Part shown: piece after piece, positions 10,124 through 20,908 of the stretch | Layout: each line of letters starts with the position of its first letter | Position numbering within the stretch: the stretch's first letter is position 1 | Assembly (NCBI GenBank): GCA_001970955.1 | Contig: MPUH01000239.1 | Coordinates: 1 to 64,000, forward strand | Length of the DNA: 64,000 bases | DNA from: Stentor coeruleus | Lineage: Eukaryota; Ciliophora; Heterotrichea; Heterotrichida; Stentoridae | Direction of reading: 5' to 3' | Notes under the pieces: generated by a model | Told to the model about the DNA's origin: nothing | The model's database searches: none | What the model saw: only the letters and a program-made list of their open reading frames with translations | Made by a program: the position numbers and the translations under genes

Positions 10124-10771
10124 ATGCTCTCTCGCAGAATATTTTCGAATTTGATGCAGAGGCATATATCAAATAACTACGCCAATCAACCAATAAAAGA
10201 TGGATACAGATCAAGAAGTGCACACAAACTATTAGAATTAAATCGTAAAGCTCCTTTATTCAAAGCACCAATGAATGTTCTGGACCTAGGCTCTGCGCCA
10301 GGAGGATGGAGTCAAGTAGTTCTAAAATTTATATCAAGTAACCCTGACTCAAAACTAACATCAGTAGACATTTTACCTATGAATTATCTACATGGATGTA
10401 CATTTTTACAGTTAGATATGCTCAAAAAATCAAGCATTGATGAGATAATAAAACATACAGGGCAAGATGTTGATCTTATACTTAGTGATATGCCAGGTAA
10501 TAACTCAGGAATTATAGATTCGGATTATTTAAGTCTTGTTGAATTGAACAATAGTGTTTTGAATACTTCTAAAAAAATACTTAAACCAGGTGGAAATGTT
10601 GTTATGAAAATGCTTATGGGAACACTTGAACAAGATTATTACGTAAAATTTATATAGAAAAGTTTATCAAATTATTTTACTAAAGTTAGCAGAATCAAAC
10701 AATATGATAACCACAAAGAATTGAAAGAATTTTATTATTTTGGAATGGGATGGAAAGCTAATATTTTATAA
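10124..10771 (+). CDS. FtsJ/RrmJ-family rRNA 2'-O-methyltransferase, mitochondrial MRM2 type
   Basis: Two exons (10124-10642 and 10658-10771) joined across a 15-nt intron give 210 residues. SAM-binding motif I is VLDLGSAPGGWSQVV. The catalytic K-D-K-E tetrad of RrmJ is visible: Lys in GYRSRSAHKLLEL, Asp in LILSDMPGN, Lys in GGNVVMKMLMG, and Glu in HKELKEFYYFGMGWK, which lies in exon 2. The short basic N-terminus MLSRRIFSNLMQRH suits mitochondrial import, so 2'-O-methylation of a uridine in the large mitoribosomal RNA (MRM2/RRMJ role) is likely. Without splicing the last catalytic Glu would be lost. Size matches single-domain FtsJ proteins rather than the larger SPB1 type. Confidence 0.9.
10643..10657 (+). 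other. 15-nt intron, MRM2-type gene
   Basis: GTAAAATTTATATAG, phase 0. Removing it restores the catalytic Glu exon of the methyltransferase. A lies at position 10. Confidence 0.9.
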
Positions 10772-10798
10772 TAATTTTATCATAGGATTAAAATTTTG

Positions 10799-10907
10799 AA
10801 AAGATGAAAAAGTTTTGTATTTTTATATGAGCAATAAGCTTTTTTTTGATATNAAAAGATGAAAAAGTTTTGTATTTTTATATGAGCAATAAGCTTTTTT
10901 TTGATAT
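10799..10907. repeat. 54-bp direct copies around a single N
   Basis: 10799-10852 and 10854-10907 are identical and separated only by N at 10853. This is the signature of overlapping contig ends placed side by side. Confidence 0.9.
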
Positions 10908-11574
10908 AAAAATTATTTATAGGCAAAAATATTCTTTGATTGGATGATTAAAACTGAAAAAAATTTTGATGATTTCAGGGTTGATTTTAGATAAAAAAAT
11001 TTTTAGGAATAAGTAAATAGAAAAAATAGCAATGAAGGTTTTAAAAATGCTAGGATGAATTAAGATTTTATAAGATACGATATAAGATTTTTAGTATTTT
11101 TTGATATGTAGTTAATGTTTGGATTTATTTATAAAAGTATGAGATTTAAATATATACATTAGTGCGATTATATGATATAATTAATATTTTAAAGTAAATA
11201 TATTATTAAATACTATTTATATGTAGTAAAAGTGAAGTTTTTATTATTATGAAGCTGCTTGTGTTTATATGTAAAAAAATGCATATAAGAAATTGAAATG
11301 AAAGTGGGGCTTTGTGTCTAACTTATTGCTAAGCAATTATTATATCTCTTAAGTATATTTTACATTGCTATTAGGTTTATGTATAGCTTATTTGAATATT
11401 TTGAAATCCATTTTTATATATAATTATTAAAAGCGCATCAGAAACTGCTAAAGCTTATTGGATTTTATAAATAAACTACTTAGCTAATGGAAATCACTTA
11501 AAAATTAAATCCACCAGTCGTTGAAAACTCGTAATTTTTATAAAACTTTAATTTCGTCAATATTGCTACCCAAA

Positions 11575-11720
11575 CCTAATCATTACATAAAACCTTATTC
11601 TAAACTTTTTCTAAAAAAATTAACCTAATCCTTACATAAGACCTTTTTCTAAACTTTTTCTAAAAAATTAGCCTAATCCTTACATAAAACCTTATTCTAA
11701 ACTTTTTCTAAAAAAATTGA
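11575..11720. repeat. Minisatellite, three units of 48-49 bp
   Basis: Units begin CCTAATC at 11575, 11624 and 11672 and contain CTAAACTTTTTCTAAAAAA. They differ by a few substitutions, so this is a true diverged repeat and not an assembly copy. Confidence 0.85.
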
Positions 11721-11895
11721 TATGCATAAAAACTAATTTCTAAAATAAATCAAAAAAGTTTTATACTTCACAAAAATTCTCTTTCTTAAATATATCTCTA
11801 ATACGCATACACAAATAAAATCCTAAATAAGTTATTTATGCTTATACTATATTATACTATGCCATTAATAACTGATTATTTAGCCATTCTTATAA

Positions 11896-12087
11896 ATGGG
11901 CTGTGCATCGCTAAGAAAACCTCAACATAAAAACGTAGATCATCATCCAAGAAACCTTATTGTTTTAAGTTCCAGACATAATTATCATAATCTGGGACTT
12001 TTCAGAATAGCAGAAGAATGTAGTGTTCTAGAAGAAAGTTTGTCATTATTAAAGCTAGATACAAAGCCGCAATCTGGTGAACTTTGA
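11896..12087 (+). CDS. Small MGC-start protein, probably N-lipidated
   Basis: A 63-residue protein, MGCASLRKPQHKN... to ...TKPQSGEL. Gly2, Cys3 and Ser5 with basic residues at 7-8 fit the consensus for N-myristoylation plus adjacent palmitoylation. The middle is His/Asn-rich and the C-terminal half holds an acidic-hydrophobic helix (RIAEECSVLEESLSLLKL). It lacks the C-terminal signature of the four MGC genes at 50-56 kb, so I do not call it a paralogue. It stands alone in almost 3 kb of non-coding DNA. No homologue recognised. Confidence 0.55.
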   Translation: MGCASLRKPQHKNVDHHPRNLIVLSSRHNYHNLGLFRIAEECSVLEESLSLLKLDTKPQSGEL

Positions 12088-13754
12088 TACGATTATACTT
12101 TATAAATAATAAACTAAATGAATTACTGTAATTTTATAGTTATTCTTGAATTTATAGGTTTTATTTGAATAAGAGTCTTTTTGTATATATAAAACCGAAA
12201 AAATTTTACGATATAAAGAAAAATTGTGTGATTTGATAGAGGCTAAGAAATTTGGTTTAATTTTGCTTGTATTAAGACTTTGGATAAGTTTATGGAAAAA
12301 TTATATTCATAGAAGCTAAAAAGAACATAATGGAATATTTAGTTCTAAAGAGACTTATATATGGCGAAAAAGCTATGAAGGACAGGTTTTATATATGATC
12401 TGGGATTATTACTAAGTATTTAGTGTTTAAAGGTTTAGATTTGTCTTTGGATTAAGATTTTGTTGAAATTGAATTATTAATCCCCTAGTCAAAGAACCGC
12501 CCTAACCTCTACGCGATTTCTTTTTTAAGCGTTACTCCCAATAACTTTTAAGTAAACTATCCTAGATGAAATAAAAACTTGAAATACTGTCTGTTTAACA
12601 AAGCAAATATTCATATTATAACCTCATAAGTATGTCCTAAAATATTTTCTAATCATATTCAAGTGAAACTCAAATAATCCACTTGAATCAAAGTTTTTCC
12701 CTTCTGATTAGTGTTTTGAAAATTTTTTAATATATTTAATTCAACTTCAGCATGATTGATATTTATAACTATGTTTTATTTTCTATTTACTTATAAACTT
12801 AAAATATTTTTTCAAGGAAACTAAAATTTTTCTTATAATTTTCAAAATCTTTGGCTTAAATAGTGATCAATCAGAAACAATTTTTCATAAAATTTGTATA
12901 TGAAATTGGATGCTTGAGACAAAATGAATTTTATATTTATAATAAACTTAAGATCTACTATGGATTACATTTCAATTTAATCAAATATAATATGAATTCC
13001 TTCGAGAAGTTTTTTTAGCTTATAAATAAAGTGACTAGTTTTTAGGTGTTGTTAAATGATTTTATATGTAATAATGTGAGTATGGCTTATGAGGTTTATA
13101 GTTTTAAATTTATATGTTTAGATAAATATAATTGAATAAAATTATAAAGAGGATAAGCCACTAAAATAACAATAATAGTATTTATAATAATAATTTTTGC
13201 GGTTTTGTAATAGTTTGCTTTAATTTTACCAGAACCAGCCTAAACTCAGAGCATATCATCATAACCAAAATATGCGAACTTTTTGCATTTTCTTATTTTA
13301 TATCCTAAAGAAATTTCTTGTATTTAATCTTTACCATTTCTATTGATTTTTTTTTAAATCATAAAGTTAAAAGCACACTCAAAGTAAACCCTAATATATT
13401 TCTTCTTTCATGACTCTTTCTAAAAATGATAAAAAGTCATTAACTCGTTAGTTTTTTTAAAAAAAATACATCCAAATACCAATCAGAGCATCCAACTCAC
13501 TCACCTAATTTCTAAAATACCAATCTTATTTTCTTAAAATCTTATCTTATTCTCAATACTTTATTCATACCAAGAGCCATCTAGTGCTTCTAATTAGACT
13601 AATTGTCTTAATCTAGTTAATATTTATTTTTAAAGTGTATAAGCCTAAGGTTATATGCCTATTACTATGGAGGTAANTTCTAATTAGACTAATTGTCTTA
13701 ATCTAGTTAATATTTATTTTTAAAGTGTATAAGCCTAAGGTTATATGCCTATTA
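12088..13754. other. Spacer with assembly duplication near 13.68 kb
   Basis: No ORF with coding character. Includes the N-linked copies at 13588-13766, which touch the stop of the CNNM-like gene. Confidence 0.6.
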
Positions 13755-13766
13755 CTATGGAGGTAA
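13588..13766. repeat. 89-bp direct copies around a single N
   Basis: 13588-13676 and 13678-13766 match, separated by N at 13677. The second copy contains the last codons of the CNNM-like gene, so the first is most likely a redundant contig end. Confidence 0.9.
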
Positions 13767-14900
13767 AAGACTTTCGTCTATAGACCCTGCAATGGTACGT
13801 CGTCTTGGTTCAGGGGCTTTTTCTTTACTAGGCGGTATAAGACTAGTAGTATTTAATTTTGCTTGCTCATCATAATCTCCTTCATCATAAATCTCAAACT
13901 TCATTACCTCCTCCAATACATCTTCCAATGTAATAATCCCAAGCACAGTCCCATCATCCTCCCTAACCACAGCCAAATGACTTTTACCTTCTTTAAATTT
14001 TTCCAGCAATTGTATCATTGATGAATCAGGTGAAACAAACATAGGCTCTCTTAAATTAACAACAATCTCACTTATAGGCAATCCTTCTTCAGCAACAAGA
14101 AGTTTTTTTGTAAGTAAAATTCCTACAATAGCATTCCTATTATTACCTTGATATACAGGAACTCTACTATACCCTTGTTTGACAAGTTTACGAAAAGTTT
14201 TCTTATTAATGATAGTGTCTGTGCTCATAGCGTAGATTTTATCTAAAGGTATAATATGGTCTTTAACTAGTTTATAGCGTAAGTCTATAGCTCCATGTAT
14301 CATTTTCACTTGGACTTTCATTAAACCTAAGTTATGCCTAGAACCATACATGTTAGTATGAAGAGATACAAGAGCTTTTATATCATCATTGTTAAGTTTG
14401 TAGCTACGATGTTTACCAAAACACCAATTTAGAATCTTCGATATTGGATAGCTAACAGGAAAGAAAATCACGACTATTATCTTAACTAAGGGTGTCATGT
14501 AATATGCTATCTTCAATTGATCGGGCCCTGTGCAGAAAGCTTGAGGGAGAACTTCACCAAAAATTAAGACAAATGAGACACTTAAGACGATTGTAATTAT
14601 TTCAGTGAACATTTCATCGAGGAATAAAGGGAGACTCTCCATTGCTGCAGCATTTGCTACAAGCAAAGTTACAAGAAGCAAATGATGATCGTGTAATATT
14701 GAACTTACTCTTCGAGCATACTTTTTTTCTATTGGAGTTCCTGTTTCTAGTTTAATTTTCAAGTCTAGTGAGCTTATTGACATAAGCCCGACAGTTAGTC
14801 CTGACATTAAACCTGCAAAGCACACTAGACCAAAACTCACTAAGGAGCATATCAAATATTCATTCCAAGGTAGATCTTTCACCCATTCTGTATCAGACAT
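13755..14900 (-). CDS. CNNM/Mam3-type membrane protein (DUF21 plus CBS pair)
   Basis: A 381-residue protein. Residues 15-160 form the DUF21 membrane domain with several helices (LVSFGLVCFAGLMSGLTVGL, LLLVTLLVANAAAMESLPL, VSFVLIFGEVLPQAFCTGP). A CBS pair follows, with MSTDTIINKKTFRKLVKQ, the typical GYSRVPVY, IVGILLTKKLL, and GTVLGIITLEDVLEEVM. Eukaryotic CNNM and yeast Mam3 proteins are linked to Mg2+ or other divalent metal homeostasis at the plasma or vacuole membrane. It lacks the C-terminal cyclic-nucleotide-like domain of animal CNNMs, so it is closer to the short plant and fungal forms. A basic tail (EPRRRTIAGS) ends the protein. Confidence 0.92.
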   Translation of the reverse strand: MSDTEWVKDLPWNEYLICSLVSFGLVCFAGLMSGLTVGLMSISSLDLKIKLETGTPIEKKYARRVSSILHDHHLLLVTLLVANAAAMESLPLFLDEMFTEIITIVLSVSFVLIFGEVLPQAFCTGPDQLKIAYYMTPLVKIIVVIFFPVSYPISKILNWCFGKHRSYKLNNDDIKALVSLHTNMYGSRHNLGLMKVQVKMIHGAIDLRYKLVKDHIIPLDKIYAMSTDTIINKKTFRKLVKQGYSRVPVYQGNNRNAIVGILLTKKLLVAEEGLPISEIVVNLREPMFVSPDSSMIQLLEKFKEGKSHLAVVREDDGTVLGIITLEDVLEEVMKFEIYDEGDYDEQAKLNTTSLIPPSKEKAPEPRRRTIAGSIDESLLPP

Positions 14901-16584
14901 ACTTGATATAACTATTAGTTAATTCTAATTATGGTTTTTTTGGGATATTTGTTGGATAAATAATTGTTTTGTAGATTTTTTTCAGATGGTTTATGAATAA
15001 ATTTTGTGTGAAAGGGAGGGTTTGTGTAGAAAATTTTGGTTTGGCTCTAGGATTCCATTTTTTAGAATAGTCATGGATCGTCTTGGTAAATGGAAGGATA
15101 ATGTTTGAAAATTTGTAAACGGCTATTTTGAATTAGGATATTATAGTTATAATGAGATAAGATATTTTAATTATGAAGTATGGATGATTTTATCAGGGAA
15201 TATGAGCAATGAGGTTGTGGTTATTAAAATATGTGATTTTTTGTTTGGATTTTTAGGTATATTTTTGTGTGGGTTGAGAGGTGTTTTAAGCTATTGATAA
15301 ATTTATTAAGGTTGATCAATTGAAAATTTGAAAACTATCGTTTTTATGTTGGTTATTGTTTTAATAGTATAAAAAATATATTTTCTATTTATAAAGAGAA
15401 AATCTAGTGGAAGAGAATTATAATCGATTTTTTTAATAAAATATTTTACCTGTATGCATCTTATCTAAGGTTGTTATTATTATTTTATAATTAATTAAAC
15501 TTGAGTTTCATTAATATAACTGCTAAAGCTTTTATCCAAGTTAAATTTAATTGCAAGTAATTTTCCTTGCATTTTAATTCTTCTTTTGAAATTGTTGGCA
15601 AAATATAAACAAATTGAATAGAGCTATCTCAAGGAAATAAACAAAAAAATATTTCAACACTTTTTGAATCAATGATGGTATCCATAATAAGATAATCGTT
15701 TATCAAAATATTCCAATAATAATTTCTCTCTTTTATTCTTCCTTATTCCTTTTTATTTCTAAATGCTTAATTTGTGTATTTTAATACATCTTGAAATATT
15801 TCATTAGAGAGAAAATAACTCGAAAAATTCAATTATTAAACTATTTCCAGTACTCTAATTTTTGTCTTTTCGTAATCAAACTTCATTTCTTTAGAATATT
15901 CTGATTGAACTTCTTTCCATAAATCTCTTAGAATATTAAAAAGTTTCATGTAACTTATTTTGACCAGATAGAAGTTCATTTATCTCTTAAAATCAAATAA
16001 AAGTATATCAACCAAAAATACTTACAACAAATAAAACTCAATACGTATTTTTCTTTCTACCCTAAATCAGTTAATTAAATTCAACTCTTTTATAATATTA
16101 AAATTTCTATTTTATCTTTCAATAACAACAAATACGAACCAAACAATTTTCAAACATCAAAATATCTTCCAAATCCAAAATTTATTCAAAACCCATCCTT
16201 CCTAAAATCCCAAAACCTAAAAAAATCTACAAATAAATCCTACTTCTACTTCATCATTAACCCTAATCTCTAAAACCACCAAAAAAATGCACAATTTTAA
16301 ATGTCATCCTCATCTTCTATATTAAAATCATCTTTACATCCTATACAAATTACTAATTATCCATATAAATCCTTAATATACTTTATACAAAAAAAAACAT
16401 AATTTTATCTAGTTTTCAAGCATATTCTTAATCTCATAATCCTAATCTTACATAAACAAAACCCTCTTAAATATTCAAATTTTCAAATTCACCTCAAATC
16501 CCACACTTTAAACAAGAGCTTTTATTCCATTATACAAAATAAGCAAAGCTGATTTAAACTAAATATTGAATATAATCCATTATA
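14901..16584. other. Divergent spacer, 1.7 kb, with strand-skew switch
   Basis: The plus strand is G/T-rich from 14.9 to about 15.4 kb, next to the minus gene start, then C/A-rich up to the plus gene start at 16585. No gene seen. Confidence 0.6.
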
Positions 16585-17826
16585 ATGATCTGGGCTTTAT
16601 TTTTCATGATAGTATCTCTCACAACCTCAGATAGTCTTGAAAATAAAAAAATCCCATCAGTTTATCTAAGACCAAAGCCCAAAGCAAGGGCAGGTGGCGC
16701 TGACGATGTGGCTGCTGAGGTTTTTTCAGTGATTTTTATATAGTTTACTTTTACATCTTCTCTAAAAATAGGTAACAAGCGCGATTCCTATACCTTGACA
16801 ATTGGAGTTCTTATGCAAGATATATGGATTACAGAACTTGATTGTGAAAAATGCAAAATTGTTAGCCAGGCTTATGATAAAACAGTTGAGTCTAGTGTAG
16901 ATCTAAAAAAACAGTCTGTGTATATAAATGACTATCTTGACTTAGATATTGCTGGAAATGTATATGAGGATGAAGTGATTATAGAAAATGATTATATGAC
17001 AAGGGCAAATTTATCTGTGGCATATAAATTTATTGATACTAGAAATTTAGCTATTGATGGAATATTAGGATTAGGTGTAGATGAAAATTCTGTTGTTTAC
17101 AGGATGTATGTTGATGGGGTTATAGATAAACCTATATATTCAGTTTCGTATTTAAATTCACCGTATTTGGTACTTGGGACACCTAATTTTTTAAATTTGA
17201 ACTTGGTTGTTCAGAGCCAACATGAGATATCGTTCGCCCAGACTATTAAAATTTCTTATTTTTCGTTTGCTGATTATACTAATTATGAGCCTTGTGATGC
17301 GGAGATCAATTCTTTGAGCTCTTATATTCTTGGTCCGTTTGAAGCAGTTTTCAAAGTTCTTGTAAACGAGGGCTGCCACTACGAAGAAGAACTACTAATG
17401 TGTGAATGTAAAGGCGTAAAATACCCAAGTTTAAATTTTACAATCCAAAGCCAAACTTTTTCTATGGGTAGTGGAGAGTATCTTATCACAGTAATTTCTA
17501 TATAGTTAGGAGATAATTGTTTTGTTGGATTGAAAAATTCTAAAACCTGGATATTAGGTGAGCCTTTTTTAAAATCTTATTTCACCGAATACAATCTTGA
17601 TTCAAAACTTATACGAATGTCAAAAGTTTCTGCATTAGAAGATGATCTCCCAAGTCCTTTAGAAACCACAGAAGGCTGGACTGTTATTTTTTCTTTATGT
17701 ATTGCTTTGATTGTTATATATATATTAGCTTTTTTTATATTCGCAAAGTATGAAGATATAAAAAAGAAGCAGGTTTTGATAGCACGAGATATAAGTTTAA
17801 TGAAAAAAAAGCGCCGAATTCTCTAA
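16585..17826 (+). CDS. Pepsin-like aspartyl protease homologue, probably inactive, membrane-anchored
   Basis: Three exons (16585-16728, 16744-17490, 17506-17826) give 403 residues. There is an N-terminal signal (MIWALFFMIVSLTTS) and a C-terminal helix (WTVIFSLCIALIVIYILAFF) followed by a short basic tail, so type I topology is expected. Pepsin landmarks are AIDGILGLG, ILGPF and WILGEPFLKSYFTEYN. Yet both catalytic DTG/DSG motifs are missing: the first lobe reads LTIGVLMQDIWIT where the family has DTGSS.LWV, and the second reads EINSLSSYILGP where it has VDTGTS...GP. Paired Cys residues of the second lobe remain (EGCHYEEELLMCEC). It probably keeps the fold for binding rather than cleavage. Confidence 0.85.
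16729..16743 (+). other. 15-nt intron 1, aspartyl-protease homologue
   Basis: GTGATTTTTATATAG, phase 0, with GTG rather than GTA at the donor. It joins the signal-peptide exon to the body of the protein. A at position 10. Confidence 0.85.
17491..17505 (+). other. 15-nt intron 2, aspartyl-protease homologue
   Basis: GTAATTTCTATATAG, phase 0. Splicing links SGEYLIT to LGDNCFVGL and the conserved WILGEPFL block. A at position 10. Confidence 0.92.
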
Positions 17827-18764
17827 TTATTAAATCTAGATAAAGTTTATAAATGATATTTTATAGAAAATGATGTATTTTAAGAGAGATATTATATTTG
17901 TATGTGATATAATGAGTTTAGGATTAGAGATTAAAATTAGGTAATAATAAAATAGAGATGATTATGATAATAAAAATGAAAAATAGTTTGGAATATGGTA
18001 GGAAATAAGAGTATTGAAGATAGGATTTAGGATAAGGTTTGAAATATGATGATTTTTATATCAAAAAGTTTATTGCTATGGATAAAATATTATAGTGATA
18101 ATGGGATGCTATTAAAAATAAGATTTTTAAGAGGAATGTTTATTATAAAAATATATTTTTGTGTAGTTTATTATGATAATTTATGGTATACACAATTAGA
18201 AGGATTTTATTACATGAAAATTATAATGCTATGTAATCTGAGCTAAATTTGTTATTTCCCCTAGAGGATTTTTAAGGTTTTTATAATAAATGTCTGAAAT
18301 TTTCCGAATATAAAGCCTAGTTGATTACTTTTTCACTACTAATTAGAATATAAAGCCTAGTTGATTACTTTTTCACTACTAAATTATTTTTTATCTCTGA
18401 TATAACTTCTAAAGTATTCCAAGCAAAAAATTATTAGATTTCCTTAAAGTTTTCATTTTATTGCTACCCTCATCATTTATATAGTTATTATTTATGCCCG
18501 TATCCCTAATATACTACACTATAAGCTTTTTATAGCCCCAGATTGTTTTTCTATCTAAAGTCTATTTTCTGTCTTCACATACAACTAAATCATATAAAAA
18601 TCCATACCTAAACCAAAATCATCTTATTCACCAAACAAAAATCTCTTAAACTTATCTTAAAAACTCCAACCCCAATTCCGAATCTAAAATCATATTTAAA
18701 ACTTCAACCTCCCAAAGCCTAAAACAAAAATTTTTAACCAATAACTCCATATAAGCCAATATAA
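17827..18764. other. Spacer with a 40-bp-period duplication
   Basis: G/T-rich at its left end and C/A-rich at its right end. A 37-bp tandem copy lies at 18306-18382. A 66-codon open frame at 18046 is not convincing. Confidence 0.6.
18306..18382. repeat. 37-bp direct repeat, period 40 bp
   Basis: 18306-18342 and 18346-18382 are identical with 3 bp between. No N; may be assembly-derived. Confidence 0.85.
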
Positions 18765-19697
18765 ATGTCAGAAGAGCTTCCTTTAAGCCTTTCCTTTTTA
18801 GGAGGCAGTCTTTCATCATGTGCTGCTGAGTTCGTAACATTCCCGATGGACCAACTAAAAACCAAAATGCAACTTGGGGGAACTCAAGGTGCAATAAAAT
18901 ACTCAGGACCCATCCACGCAATCAAAGATGGTTTTGCAAAATCAGGCATCAAAGGTTTCTATTGGGGTTTTGTCCCAGCAATGAATAGACAATTCGTATT
19001 TTCTGGTATTCGAATTTCCATTTATGACAAATCTAAAGCATATTTTGGCTTAGATAGTCTTTCAGGAGGTATATTTCAACGATTTCTTATCGGGGCATTT
19101 AGTGGTGCAGTATCAAGTTTCTTATGCACTCCTTTAGATGTTGCGAAAATCAGAATAATAAACGACCCGAAAAAAGAAAAATATACAGGATTTGTTGATG
19201 TACTTAGTAAAACATGGAAAAATGAAGGACTTGTCAATGGTTTTTATAGAGGAAGTTCCCCAACAATTTTCAGATCAATTGTTGTAAATGCAGTAGAATT
19301 AGGTACTTATGATAATTCTAAAAACCTACTTATGAATTGGTTTGGGTTTTCAGAGTCATCGATTGCTTTAAGATTTTGGGCTTCGGTCGCTGCTGGGTTT
19401 TTTGCTTCAGTAGCGAGTTCTCCTATTGATGTTGTTAAAACTAGGTATATGAATGCGAGTAAAGCTGATCCAAAAGCTTTGAAAGGTAATGAAATTAGAT
19501 ATACAAGTCCTTTAGATTGTTTTAAGAAAATAATAGCGAATGAAGGTATTGGGGCTATGTATAATGGGTTTTGGTTTTTGTGGTTACGTTTAGGACCTTG
19601 GTGCACGATTATGTTTTTGACTTGGGATGCTTATAAAGATTATGTTGGAAGGGAGTATAAGAAATACAAAGTTAAAAAAGCTTTAAAAAGTAGTTAA
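18765..19697 (+). CDS. Mitochondrial carrier family (SLC25) transporter
   Basis: A 310-residue protein with the three tandem repeats of the family. The PxDxxK signatures are FPMDQLKTKMQ, TPLDVAKIRII and SPIDVVKTRYMN, each at the end of an odd-numbered helix and followed by a loop with gly-rich repeats (GIKGFYWG, GLVNGFYRG, GIGAMYNGF). Best overall resemblance is to the uncoupling-protein, dicarboxylate and oxoglutarate branch, so exchange of di- or tricarboxylates or protons across the inner mitochondrial membrane is likely. Substrate cannot be assigned from the sequence alone. Length is normal. The C-terminus is basic (EYKKYKVKKALKSS). Confidence 0.95.
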   Translation: MSEELPLSLSFLGGSLSSCAAEFVTFPMDQLKTKMQLGGTQGAIKYSGPIHAIKDGFAKSGIKGFYWGFVPAMNRQFVFSGIRISIYDKSKAYFGLDSLSGGIFQRFLIGAFSGAVSSFLCTPLDVAKIRIINDPKKEKYTGFVDVLSKTWKNEGLVNGFYRGSSPTIFRSIVVNAVELGTYDNSKNLLMNWFGFSESSIALRFWASVAAGFFASVASSPIDVVKTRYMNASKADPKALKGNEIRYTSPLDCFKKIIANEGIGAMYNGFWFLWLRLGPWCTIMFLTWDAYKDYVGREYKKYKVKKALKSS

Positions 19698-19953
19698 ATA
19701 GAATATTGGGAAAATAAGATAGTTTAAGTTTTAAGGTTTATGATTTGGGTTTTTTAATTTGAAGTGTTGGATATTCATTTTTAGAATTAAAGATATGATT
19801 ATAAAAAATCCTTTCTTTTTCTTCATAAATTTATGAAATCCTCATCACTTTTCACACCCCTCTAAAACCTTTAAACTTTTTCCCATCCACTTCATAAACT
19901 ATAAAAAATCACAAAAACTCCTAAACCCAACTTTTTCCACCATTTTATATACA

Positions 19954-20697
19954 ATGAGTGGTTCTTTCAATAGCTCTCCAATAAAAACATATGCCATGAC
20001 CCCAGGCCGACAAAGAAAAATCAGTTCAGAAGATTTTACTCAATGGGCTTCTAAAAACTTATATCGTAGTAGTTACAGGGATATGCACAAGCAGTCACCA
20101 GTAAAAAATAAAAATTATGCAATCCCAGGATATTCAGGGCATATACCAGGGAAGAATGCTGATACAAACTATGGGAAAAGGTTTGCAATAGTATCAAGAG
20201 AACAGTTTACACGAGATAAATACTTACCACAAAGACAAACTGAGTTATTCCCACAACGGCCATCTAGTTTATCTCCTATAAGTAGGAATTTAGGCAAATT
20301 TGGTGGAGGAATTGAAGATGAGTTCCATACTGTGTCAAGATTTCATGGAAGAAGTACGATTCCTATGACACATCCTAATTATACTGCAAGTGATTGGTCG
20401 ACGAATTATACGAATACTTATGTTAAACAAGAAGATGTTAGGCTGAGTATTTTTAGAAAAACTGATCCGGAGTTCAGGAAAAAAGTCCCTGTTGTTGATA
20501 GGGAAGTTGCTAAAGCGTCAGGTTTTGTCCAGAACTCGACTCTTTTTGATGGTCATGGCTGGCTGCCTATATCACAACTTCATGGAGACATGGGGTATAG
20601 TGAATATCGTAACCGCTATAATCCTGATGTAAACTTTCACCCTTCTCCACTTAAGGCTAACAATCGCAAAATGCCCAAAAAGCAACTAGTTTATTAA
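19954..20697 (+). CDS. FAM166/CIMIP2-like probable ciliary microtubule protein
   Basis: A 247-residue, Pro/Tyr/Asn-rich protein without membrane segments. Residues 53-75 read NYAIPGYSGHIPGKNADTNY, close to the IPGYTGHIPG box that marks the FAM166/DUF2475 family, members of which are microtubule inner proteins of ciliary doublets. A second part (IPMTHPNYTASDWSTNYTN, then FHPSPLKANNRKMP) has the extended, Pro-rich character usual for such lumen-binding proteins. Placement inside the axoneme is inference from family knowledge. The next gene starts 211 bp downstream on the same strand. Confidence 0.6.
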   Translation: MSGSFNSSPIKTYAMTPGRQRKISSEDFTQWASKNLYRSSYRDMHKQSPVKNKNYAIPGYSGHIPGKNADTNYGKRFAIVSREQFTRDKYLPQRQTELFPQRPSSLSPISRNLGKFGGGIEDEFHTVSRFHGRSTIPMTHPNYTASDWSTNYTNTYVKQEDVRLSIFRKTDPEFRKKVPVVDREVAKASGFVQNSTLFDGHGWLPISQLHGDMGYSEYRNRYNPDVNFHPSPLKANNRKMPKKQLVY

Positions 20698-20855
20698 ACC
20701 TTAATTAGAAATGATTTTAATTAACCCTTTTTCTTATTTGTATAATACTTTAGTATTTACAACTTTTTACTTTATATAAAAAATATCATCAAGTCTGGAT
20801 TTACTTTTAAGTTATCAGTATGCTTTTTTCCTATTATTATTATATATATTTTTCT

Positions 20856-20889
20856 TTTATCCTGAGTCAAATTAATTGACCCGGATAAA
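20856..20889. promoter_or_regulatory. Hairpin-forming inverted repeat before the 20909 gene
   Basis: TTTATCC (20856-20862) pairs with GGATAAA (20883-20889). Inside, GTCAA (20866-20870) pairs with TTGAC (20876-20880) around the loop ATTAA. It ends 19 bp before the ATG, so it lies in the leader or core promoter. Confidence 0.55.
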
Positions 20890-20908
20890 GTTTTTGTTTA
20901 TAATTTAA

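Larger units (their letters stand above)
10772..11895. other. Spacer with assembly N and a 49-bp tandem repeat
   Basis: Holds the N-linked duplication at 10799-10907 and the triple repeat at 11575-11720. No gene seen. Confidence 0.6.

Noticed and set aside
18046-18246. 66-codon open frame in spacer
   Set aside because: No coding character or similarity; lies in the G/T-rich 3' flank of the upstream gene.
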